From: Opisthorchis felineus
Lineage: Eukaryota > Platyhelminthes > Trematoda > Opisthorchiida > Opisthorchiidae
Length of the DNA stretch: 64,000 bases
Direction: 5' to 3'
Assembly (NCBI GenBank): GCA_004794785.1
Contig: SJOL01005932.1
Coordinates: 314,767-378,766, forward strand
Under the pieces are notes generated by a model that saw only the letters and a list, made by a program, of their open reading frames with translations, did not search any database and was not told where the DNA came from. This document shows, piece after piece, positions 50,801-60,200 of the stretch. Position 1 is the first letter of the stretch. Every line of letters begins with the position of its first letter. Both the position numbers and the translations under genes were made by a program.

Positions 50801-51466
50801 GATATGAGGTACTTTTAAAGCAAATGTCTTATGTAAAAACCAAGTCCTTCCTAACATACAGTTAGGAGTAACTAAGAATAAGTGGCACTTTTAGAGAAGA
50901 GTAACGCTCTGTTCCTGTGGGTCAGAAAGTCTTATTCAGCTCTGATTTGTTGGACTTCAGGAAACTGGCTTACTGTTGTACAAAAATATATCGTAAACAG
51001 GGATAATGCACAGCTACGGAGAAAGGCAAGAAAGTCGGGCGTTTTGTATTCGAAGTTAAACAAAAAAACTGTCTTTTTTCTGTTAGCATCCAATCGTTCC
51101 GCAAAACAGAATAAACACATTTGCCATGCTGATAAATTCATCAGCTGATTGGGCGAACAAGCATGTTTGCTCGTTTGGATGTGCCATTCAAACTATTACG
51201 AATTGATAGTGAATATCATTTTCGATCAGAGAATCGAAGCTGTTCATAGTGTACAACAAGAATAAAACCCTCCGGTAAACGCTGTTTTCGATTATCTTCA
51301 TTTTTGAGGACAAAAAATTGACTGGTCCATGCATTGGAAGATGGATATGTGAACAAAATCCTCTCGCCAGTTGACCAAACATGTTTCAGTCCATGACTGA
51401 ATCTGACCTGCTAGCAAGTCAACCTGTGGCCTCACAGATAGAAAACAAAAACCATAATCTGTTACG
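50801..51466. other. Non-coding sequence before the gypsy remnant
   Basis: No gag-like frame, 5' LTR or primer-binding site was recognised. The gypsy homology begins abruptly near 51479, so the left part of that element is missing. Confidence 0.5.
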
Positions 51467-51800
51467 TTGGCTTCTGGTTGTTTCCAGGCCGTTATCGAGG
51501 TGGACGGGAAGAGGGAGCTGTGCCTAATTGATACAGGAGCACGGGTATCGCTGAGGCAGAGAGGGACCGAAGCTGAATGCAAGCCGTGCGCGCTAGCCGT
51601 GACAGCAATGGGTGGATACCGACTGAAAATTGACGGATTGTCAATGCACTCAATGCACCTAGGTGACAGGTCCGTGCAGCACGAGTTCCTGATCAGCCCA
51701 GAAATAGAGCAGACAATATTGGGAGAAGATCTTCTCAAGAGTGCAGAATTCGCGGTTGACCTAAAGCGGAGAGGCAAGGAATTTGAAACGTTCCAGAGTC
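51467..51800 (+). pseudogene. Retropepsin-like aspartic protease domain of gypsy pol
   Basis: The 165-codon frame 51467-51964 begins with a strand-forming VIEVDGKRELCLIDTGA, where DTGA is the aspartic protease active-site triad plus alanine. Near the end of the domain is ILGEDLLKSAEFAVDL, the usual ILGxDxL motif followed by a hydrophobic strand. The domain is of normal length, about 105 residues. Such proteases cut the Gag-Pol polyprotein inside the particle. The ATG at 51467 is not a native start, because the domain normally sits inside a longer polyprotein. The frame continues directly into integrase sequence, showing that the intervening pol domains have been deleted. Confidence 0.8.
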
Positions 51801-51829
51801 ACCTCAATAGGCTGAGTCTGAGTGAAGCT

Positions 51830-52889
51830 GGCATAATTTCCTGGAACGACACTGATTCTGGTGTTGTGCTGCCCACGATACCTCGCGTCTTGAAAAGGAA
51901 GCTGATCGTCGAATGCCACGAGATGGTACACACAGAGTGCACCAAGACGTACGACTTACTTTGACAGAGGGCCTACTGACCAGGGATGAGAGGTCAGGTG
52001 ATGGATTATGTGGTGTCCTGTAAGCGGTGTCAACTGATGAAAGGGGATACAACAGGGGCAAACCATCCCATGGAATCCAATCCTGCATAAAAAACAGCGA
52101 GTTATGGTCCGTCGACTTCATGGGCCCCTTTCCGGTGACGACCAGCGGAAATCAACATATCGTGATAATGACAGAACACCTGTCGCGGTGGATCGAGGTT
52201 GCAGCCGTGCCAAACCAACGGGTGACGACAATCAGCGGAGTGGTAATGCATCACATCGTGGCCAACCATGGGGTGCCAAAAATGATCCTAACGGATCATA
52301 GGCCCTGCTCTGAGAGCGAAGAGTTTAGGAGTTGCCTGCAGAAGCTGGGCATCAGACGGCTAAAGATGGCACCATACCATCCGCAAACAAATGATCTAAC
52401 CGAACGCAATAACCGAACGATCAAGGACTGGCTGGCGACCAAAGGAGGTGACTGGGGAGTGAACCTGCCGATGGTGTTGCTAGCCCCTCGTGCTTCCATA
52501 CAGCCAACCACAGGCAAGTCCCCGTTCATGCTGACGTACGGTCGACATCCGCGCTTTTCGGTTGATCAGGAACTTGGGTTGTGGCCGGCAACACGCTCGT
52601 CTTCCGAGGAGCTGGGAGAGGAAAGGAGGAAAGCTCGAGAAAACTTGTCCGCCGTTCAGGAAAGGACTAGACAGAAAACGACCGCTCAAAGGTCAAGTGG
52701 AAGGATCATCAGAATCCTGGAAGGAGTGGACTGGAGTCGCGGAAGCTGGGCAGTCGATGGCAAGGTCCGTTTGTCGTTACCGACCGCCGGGGAAACGTCT
52801 ATACAGTTCAAGACGGTCGGGGATCGAAAAGGGTAAATGGGACTCAGATTCAGAAGTGGCATGATACACCCAAAGGGCTACCGAATTGA
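51830..52889 (+). pseudogene. Integrase of gypsy pol, broken by stops and frameshifts
   Basis: The N-terminal zinc-binding part has both histidines (in ECHEMVHTECTKT) and, beyond two in-frame TGA stops (51962-51964 and 51977-51979), the CKRC cysteine pair. After a frameshift at an A-run near 52090, the 269-codon frame 52027-52836 carries the catalytic core: VDFMGPFP (first Asp), ILTDH (second Asp) and PYHPQTNDLTERNNRT (Glu). All three DDE residues are kept. A second frameshift near 52700-52740 moves into frame 3, where RWQGPFVV gives a GPF/Y-type C-terminal motif and the frame ends at TGA 52887-52889. The enzyme would join element cDNA to host DNA; this copy cannot make it. Confidence 0.9.
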
Positions 52890-52950
52890 TCAGCTGCTGA
52901 GGCCGACCTAACGGAGGTAAATGGAAATCGGAGGCATGCAAGCAACCTAT

Positions 52951-52962
52951 AAAGGGGAAAGG
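52951..52962 (+). promoter_or_regulatory. Polypurine tract of the gypsy element
   Basis: A pure purine run, AAAGGGGAAAGG, lies directly before the presumed LTR start. In LTR retrotransposons this tract resists RNase H and primes plus-strand DNA synthesis. Its position right against TGTGTAACGG supports the LTR boundary. Confidence 0.75.
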
Positions 52963-53161
52963 TGTGTAACGGTGGATACTACTGATGAGGCATGCGAGTA
53001 GCATGTGGTTTTCTCGTAACTCCGCCTCGTGTCTAATGAAAGGTGGAGTTTATTACGGAACTTGTGGACCTGCTTTGCAGCGTTCGTTTACAATTGCGTG
53101 ATAGTCAATGAATATCCACGTTCTCGAATAAAGACGCAAATGAACAAATCGCCGCCTAACA
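52963..53161 (+). repeat. 3' LTR of the gypsy element (about 200 bp)
   Basis: It begins TGTGTAACGG just after the polypurine tract and probably ends at CCTAACA, giving TG...CA ends. The start could also be 2 bp later. AATAAAG at 53127-53133 fits a polyadenylation signal within the LTR. The right boundary is inferred, because no second LTR is present for comparison. The 140-codon frame 53029-53451 overlaps the LTR and is not considered coding. Confidence 0.6.
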
Positions 53162-54640
53162 AACTTGACGAAAGAAAAAAAATATTGCACAGTCTAGTCA
53201 TGCTATCAGCCCTTGGAGAGAAACTTGACCGTGTTATTCACAATGAAAGGCGTCATCCAACCTCCTCTATTTATAGAACCAGAACTGTTTATATTATCGC
53301 CCATGATGGATACAAACCAGGTAGTCGGACCATTACGTCAACAGAGTCGGCTGTGCCATCAAATGCCCTCAGAATTCACAGCACAATTATATCTAAATAT
53401 ATTTGCAGCCGTATTCGTTCACAAAACTGCAAAACGGTCATCAAACCTTGAAAACGGTCAGGAACCCTGATAACAATCCAGGGTAGTAGAAACTTACCAA
53501 GTATGCATGCTCCAAATGTGGGTCCCCCTTTAGGAAAAAAATAACATGACAGTTGGGGGCCAAATATGACAAGTTGCAGAAAACGAATCTTGAGAAGGTC
53601 TTACTAGGCCACTAGAACCAGGGGAAACGATATAAGTTTTGTAACTGGTCTCGGTACTCCGTCTATAACCATTGAAACCGAAATTGCCTAGGCTACTTTC
53701 AAACTTTTGTCTAGGCCATATTGTTTAAATATTAGGACAGCCGGAAGGTCAAATGCTAAAATTATTTACGGTTTTTTTACAAAGGAAATTCAAATTATCC
53801 TATAGCTAGCAGAGGCATATTTTCAGCGAAATATCACGCCGAAAAAAGTCCCATGGGTAAGCTGTTTACCATGCTCCAATGGTAATTAGATGAGTAGGCG
53901 TAAAATGAAAGTCAAGGACCCCAATCTGTCCTCCGTATTGCGATTCTGCACCCACACTTTGCCGAGCTAGCTCTTGGGGGCCTCGCATTGAACTTGCTCC
54001 CCACGGTAGGGTTCACGAATACTCGCCATTCAAAACATGTAGACAGAAGCAAAGTGTCAACTATATAGCCAGTTGCTTCGGATCAGTCACATCCACCGAT
54101 CAGTGAAGACATTAGAATTTACGGGCTCGTGGACCATTAGTTCAACAGAAGAAATTTAGCTTCGTCTCAACAGATTGCAAGCGGTTGGATCTGATGTCAA
54201 CCGCTTGGTCTTTTTCTGAAGATCTCTTCTGGATTATTTCGTCACCAATTCTGCTTGAGCAAGCGCTTATGTATCCATTTTGACAAGTGTGAATAAAATC
54301 AAACCTAAGCTGAAAGACCAAATGGGTGTTTAGCTTGAGGGGCCTTAAAATTCTCTGCTTTTTTATCTCAGGATTTTTTTACTGGTGTGTCAGCTGCCCT
54401 TGTCAAGCGTCCAAATACATAAAAGGAAGTTCAAATAAGATACGGGGTGTTATTCGGGATTACAACATTTGTGTACTCATGGACGTTTTTCACGCTGCGG
54501 TCATCACTGACACATACACAAGTCTACAAAGTGATCCAAATTAAGATTCTGCATCGGTTGTACTGCCGGTGAAGTGAATATAACGGAAATGATTTGAAAT
54601 AATTAGATTGACTGGTGGTCAGTTCGGCACTCATGTCAGA
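53162..54640. other. Non-coding sequence, nothing recognised
   Basis: No gene is supported. Overlapping frames to 53470 have no domain. The remainder is AT-rich, with occasional GC-richer patches near 53.9-54.0 kb. Confidence 0.5.
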
Positions 54641-55190
54641 GCTGGACTGCCTACACTATGGTCGTTGGTTTGTTCGCTGAGCTGAGCTGAGCTGGGCAGT
54701 TTGACCACAAACGTTTTATCACTAGTCGAGCGCGTTGTTACGGGGTGTGGTCGAGCGTAGCGATTTGTCGGTGATTGTGCGTTGAGTTGTGTTCATGTGT
54801 GTTAATGTACATGCTGCTAACCGGGGCTGACCTTTGATGCCGATTAGTCGTTCGATCTGGTGGTTCTGTTATCCTGTCTGCTGAATGATCGACGACCACG
54901 TTGCCTTTGAGCATGGCCTCCCCTGAACTCGTACTCTGGTCAGTGCTGAAGTGACTTCTGTCCTTGACCATTCTGTGTTTCAGTTTGTGACCTTTGCTGA
55001 TCTGGCTCCAAATGTTCTCTTGATTCTTGGTTTGTTAATCCGATAGTCGGTTTTCCTTGCGTATTCCGATTGAGATTTTGGTCCTTTGCACGTAGCTGTG
55101 CGCCAATTGGATTCGGTTTAATACGTCAGTTGATCGAATCCGTCGTGCAGTACCATGCTTCCAGAAATTTCCCGCACTATATCAAGAGCC
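54641..55190 (-). mobile_element. PLE-like or SINE-like element, minus strand, with truncated tail
   Basis: On the minus strand the right-hand end (54660-54760) carries the modules of the foldback arms: CGCTACGCTC, CCGTAACAACGCGCTCG, AAAACGTTTG and GCCCAGCTCAGC, ending in GAACAAACCAACGACCAT. The GAGCT unit is repeated in tandem. The hammerhead-like core is lost through a deletion of about 13 nt and a GAAA-to-AAAA change. The upstream 430 bp are richer in G and C than the flanks and hold a 77-codon minus frame (54738-54971) without a known domain. No reverse transcriptase is present, so this is a non-autonomous or truncated member. Confidence 0.5.
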
Positions 55191-56879
55191 AGACGGATCG
55201 CAAAGAAACCATATATGCTTTACTTTATCACCAGTGATGCAATATGTATGTATTAAAACGGGCTGCAAGGGAATCCTTAAGATTGACACTCACGAAAATG
55301 TGATTCACCCTCTACTAGTGAGTACACTACAAAATAATTCAATTTCCCCTCACAACAAAAGTTTGAAAATATCCCCTTTCAAATTAAAACAAAGACAAGA
55401 AGAAAACATGCTATTTGTGCATGTAATCGGTTGACTTACACACTGCCATGTAAAATCAGTTGAAATGAAGTGTTAGTATTTCATGCGTTGCACCCCTCAG
55501 AGATTAACAACAAGGGAAAATAGTCTGTTTTTCATCCAAGTTTTGGTCCAAACGCAAAAGGACTTTCACGCTTTCATGACGACTGGGGTCGAGTTGATTT
55601 ATTTTTGCTTACGTGATCCGGATGTACTTGCTGATACAATTGCATGCTTACCCCATACAAGTGTTTGCCAAACAGAGTGCGGAAGTTTGCATATTACTCT
55701 TCGCCAAAACAAAAATACTTTCAACTGGGCAAACCAATTTTATGAGGCACAAGAAACTTTTATTTGAATGTTTTTGGCGCATAAAAATGTATTGAATTAT
55801 GACAAGCGTGTTTTGGCACAAAAATTTATAAGGTTTCTTATGTTCTGACTGGGAACCGGAAGCAGAACAGACTTCGCATGTCTTTGGAAAGGCTAATGTC
55901 TGTCTAGCAATGAGCTCTTTGTATTATTGTCAACTGCAGTCCACAATGAGGTGATAGATTTCTCCGGCTGTAGTCGAACCGTCGTCTAGTGCTACCCAAA
56001 AATTATCAGGCGTGAATTACACACATTTTTTAGATTCTGCTAGCTAAAAATAAATAAATATTCGTCCATCTAGAAAAATGGATTGGAAAAATACAGCTTT
56101 ACTTCACCTTCCTACTAAAGAGAGCATCTTTGTCTGGCGTCTCGAACGACCGTGGAAAACGGGTTCTCGCAGAATGGCCTTTTCTTAGAGAGGACCGACA
56201 GAAACAACGAAAAATGTTGAAGAAACTTATTTAGTGGGCAACAACTCGTGGCAGTTTATGAGAATAAACCATTCGAAAATTCTTTACCTTTGTAGTTTTA
56301 ACGGGAGGCATGGTCAGGTGTTTTTATTCAGTGTGTTCGTTTAATGAATACGGTGAAAGTGAGACATTACGCGGAAACGAGTAAAGTTTGAGTCAGTGTC
56401 ATACATGGGTAGTAGTTAGATAACATAAAATTTAGCGAAAACAATTTTTAACATTGTAATAAACGGTCGCAGAAACTGACAGTTTCAAAAGCTGATCAAC
56501 AAAAATAACGGTTTACGAAGCAAGTATGACTTATACAATTCATAGTATTAAAAAAGTAAAGCCGTTGTCTGATAAGCTGAGGCACACAATCACACCAAAT
56601 TTGTTTGGCTTGTACTGTTCAATACAAGTTTAAGACAGAGCAGTTTTCATGGCACAACATAAAACGGCGTCTTTTGTAAATGGGTGATAATGGTTTTCCT
56701 GGAGGAGAGAATGAAAATAGAAAAAACACCCTCTGTACAGAGCTCGTTAGGATGAACACTCATTTACATAAGGAGGCCGCTTTCTCCATCCAACAAACTG
56801 AATTCGACTTGAGCCATTTTTTATAGCCGTTCGATTTAAGGCCCAAGCAGGTGTTTCAAAAAATCTAGGACTTTTCATG
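55191..56879. other. Non-coding sequence, nothing recognised
   Basis: No gene, RNA or repeat is supported. The longest frame is 94 codons (55483-55767), without a motif. Confidence 0.5.
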
Positions 56880-56945
56880 AAGGAAACTACTCATAAGGTT
56901 GTTGAAAACCTTTTGACCTTCAGCAAACTTGAGAGTAGTTTCCTT
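56880..56945. repeat. 66-bp hairpin-forming inverted repeat
   Basis: Perfect 13-bp arms, AAGGAAACTACTC (56880-56892) and GAGTAGTTTCCTT (56933-56945), enclose 40 nt that contain a smaller inverted repeat (AAGGTT...AACCTT). The element sits about 40 bp before a family A copy. It might be a very short MITE-like element or a structured transcript; nothing further is known from the sequence. Confidence 0.6.
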
Positions 56946-56983
56946 TATAAAAATATACAGCGATATCTTGAATATCGTACCAA

Positions 56984-57098
56984 CGGAAACATAGGGCGGC
57001 CTTTGTGCAGCACGTCCAGTTGAAGAATATCATAAACGAGAGATTCAGTTGAGTATCCCATGAAAACCAACTTGATTCGCAAATGAGTGCATTTGTCG
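56984..57098 (+). repeat. Family A interspersed repeat, long copy
   Basis: The left block GGGCGGCCT...GTGCAGCACGT matches 2523-2546, followed by AACGAGAGATTCAG and a tail of GCAAATGAGTGCATTTG. The right arm of the hairpin has been lost (GAGTATCCCATG in place of GAGTCTCTCG). With the copy at 2515 it defines a repeat of at least 115 bp. Confidence 0.6.
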
Positions 57099-57275
57099 AA
57101 AACTGGGACTTCTTTCAGTCCAGTTCCATCGACAATGGCTATTCGTAACGATAATTTGCATGAAAACGACTTACTAAACCTCATGCATTCTGTGGAGATA
57201 AAGAAGATGGTTATTTGCTTTTTGTTTAAAATGGTCAAACATCTGTTGAGAAAATATACATTGCAGGACACAAAT

Positions 57276-57299
57276 TATATATATATATATATATATATA
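57276..57299. repeat. TA dinucleotide microsatellite
   Basis: An uninterrupted TA run of about 24 nt. Confidence 0.95.
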
Positions 57300-60200
57300 C
57301 TGACCTGATTCATTTTGCTCAATAAAAGCCACCACAAAAGCTGTTGTCTCACATGTTTGTATAAAAAACATGTGGAGGCTTAAATAGGCATTCATGACGC
57401 CTGGGTTATTTGTTTGTAGTTTGTTATTTACGGGAAGAAAGTGTCCTCGCAGTAGTTAAACTTCCTAATGAGTACCACGCAAATTTTATTGAATTAAGAG
57501 TGATGAGGTCAGTAGTAATGGCTCTATCGTCATATTCATTATCATTTCCATCATCACTGGCACCAAGCAAGGTTCGAAACCCTCGTAATCAAACATTTAG
57601 TTGACAACCTAAAGTGTAAGAGACAATTGGAGCTAAACACGTATAAAACAAGGTAAAAGGCTAAGTAGGCTGTTTGGTGTTCGCCCAGCTTGCTAATTAG
57701 CTTTCGGACAAATATCGTCAGTGCTTCTAGTGACTCGTAATTGGAGCTTTTCATAGCCCGATTTCATAATCAAGCCTGTCAAACGTGTTGAAGCCTTTTT
57801 CAAGCCAACAGTTAAATTTCCTGCACAGCACACATAGTGTTCCTGGCAGATAATTAGGTAACCCCCGTGGGAGCAATTCCGATTCCCATCATATCCAGTA
57901 AATACTTTTTGCACTCCGAAAAACTCCGCTCACTGGTCTTCCAGTTGGGGTACATTTATTCAGCTAAAACATTCGGTTATTAAGTTTGGGGTAGAAAAAC
58001 CCAAGATATTCTCTTCCGATGCAAATCCTTAAAAGCTAAAGAATGGTTTATTTCTTGATTTGACCGGCGGGTGAAAAAAACCCAGCTCAACTGTCACTAA
58101 AATGTCCCTGAAACTGGCAGTAAAACTCATTACTTTCATAAACCAGTTTCAGTACCCTTTGGTCAAACGAGGCACTGTCAACGGCAACACCCTGTTGACT
58201 ACACACTAATGGAGGTCGAGTAGAGCCTACTGATTGACCGATTCACTGCTGAACCATAAATTGTCCCTCAGATATAACCTATGTGGATAAATAGAAAACA
58301 AGGGATTTTTTATGTTCCGCTTAATGCCTCAAGTGATAACGGGTAATCTGACAGTCTTTCAGTTGCGCCAACGTATGCACAGTAAGGAAAATGCCTTCGA
58401 TATACGCGTAGAAGTCCAGAGCAAAAGATTTTAATTGGCACAACTTTTGAGACGTGCAATTTAAAACCGGAAATTTTCTGATATTCAGACAAGCGGTCTG
58501 AAATGATCTCCCACATTAAAAGCCAAAATTTTTCGGATGGACGCACGGTGATAAATTTCAAGCATTTGGGTTTTGAAAGTCGTATAACATGTAGTACTCC
58601 TGAGACGTCGGTCGTTGCTTAAATATCTAAAGATGTGACTAAAACGCAACCAACTGCTAGGTGGAAGCGTCAGTATCTGTAGAGTCGGTAATACCGAAAA
58701 CTGAATAACCGACTAACCGTCAAAACCGATCGCTGCCTGGTGAAGTGACCGAATTTAACACAAGGATAGCGGATCAACTGACCGAAATACTGACCAAGAT
58801 CAAAACACTGGACTGACTGTAATGATTGCATTACGGTCAGTGTTGTGCTAAGTGTATTTCCAAGCCGCCTAGCCAAAACATGCAGCAGATACACAGGAAC
58901 TGGTTAGACACAAGGTAAAACGTTTGAACACTTAGAACTCCAGCGTAGTCATATGATTAGAATCAAGAAAACCAGACGAGTGGCCTCATTAACTTTTGTA
59001 AAACAGTGCAGACTGGTGAAAACTGATTAGTGGGTATTTATTAATAGGCAAAACATATGAGCCTGGTAGGCCTAATGGCGTACGTCACAAATGTAACACA
59101 AAATTATGCGTCATGTTTGAAGGAAGAAGCTGACAACTGAAAAAGACGGGTCACGATGTGGCTCCAAAAATTTGGAGTCCACTGGACGACGTCTCTGATA
59201 CGCACCGTGCTGTATGTTCAACCGCGTGCTGTGCTTTACGCCAGCCTGCTCGGACAACGCAGCTGAATCCGCAACTCCAGAAAAACTTGGAAATTACATG
59301 GGTGATGGATAAATCGGATGAACTACGCCCTCGCTTTTGACAATCTGAATCAGTCACAGTTGTGCAGGGTGAACACACATTGCAAGGCCATATTTTAATG
59401 CCGTTTGAGATATTTGGCCAAATAGCCAATTTAGGATAGCGACTTCCTAATCTCCTGACAATTACTAGTGTATTTTTTATGGATCAAGTTGTTTGATGGT
59501 GTATTTACTCAATCCTTTTCAAAAGGTCTTTCGTACTCATTGGTTTTTCTGGACCATAAAACCAGCAGTTCTGCAAAATAATCTCAGATATCTTGCTTGT
59601 GAGTGGGGTTTCACCTTCCAATGTGGACAAGTGCTCACGGGTTGCGCAAACTGGAAGGAAGCCATTTATCCAGCTACCGTGTTTCTGTTCACTGTGCTCC
59701 AAATATCATTGACTATCCCTTCAGGTTCATTCCATGAGGATGATTGCAGTTAATTTATTTACATCATTTACTGCCACATCATACTGTAACTAATCAGCTG
59801 ATCTCTTATTTTCTCTGCCAAATGACGGACTTGTGTTTGTCTGACTCAGTAATTGACTGCATGACTAACAGACTGCTTCACCGAATTGCTCAATGTCAGA
59901 TGGATCGCCTGGTTGACCAACTCAGTGTTTCATTTGTCTGACAGAAATGATAGTCAAACAAGCTGCCTTTGTCTCCTAGACGCGTAATTAGCTCAAGTCG
60001 CAGACGTCTCACCTGTATTTAGTAGCAAATATTAAAGCGAGCAAGATTTGGTTTATTTTTTTATGTTTTCATGTGCTTTATAGTCCACCTTCATAAAACA
60101 ATTGAAGTAGTTCCTTTTCTCTCTGTGTCTCTCTTGGGGGTAATTTGCCACTGTAATACTGTTATAAGTAGCATTCAGTAGTTCCGTCAAACAATCGCTC

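Larger units (their letters stand above)
51467..53161 (+). mobile_element. Ty3/gypsy-type LTR retrotransposon remnant, internally deleted
   Basis: In order along the plus strand the element holds an aspartic protease domain, an integrase with zinc-binding, catalytic and C-terminal GPF/Y-type parts, a polypurine tract and a 3' LTR. The protease-integrase-LTR order is that of Ty3/gypsy elements. Between protease and integrase the reverse transcriptase and RNase H, normally more than 1.5 kb, are absent. The gag region and 5' LTR are absent too. The reading frame is broken by two stops and at least two frameshifts, so it is a dead copy. It is clearly richer in G and C than the surrounding DNA. 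Confidence 0.9.

Noticed and set aside
51298..51777. 159-codon minus-strand frame
   Set aside because: Antisense shadow of the protease domain, whose plus-strand motifs are clear.
53029..53451. 140-codon plus-strand frame
   Set aside because: It starts inside the gypsy LTR, overlaps an equally open frame from 53213, and has no domain.
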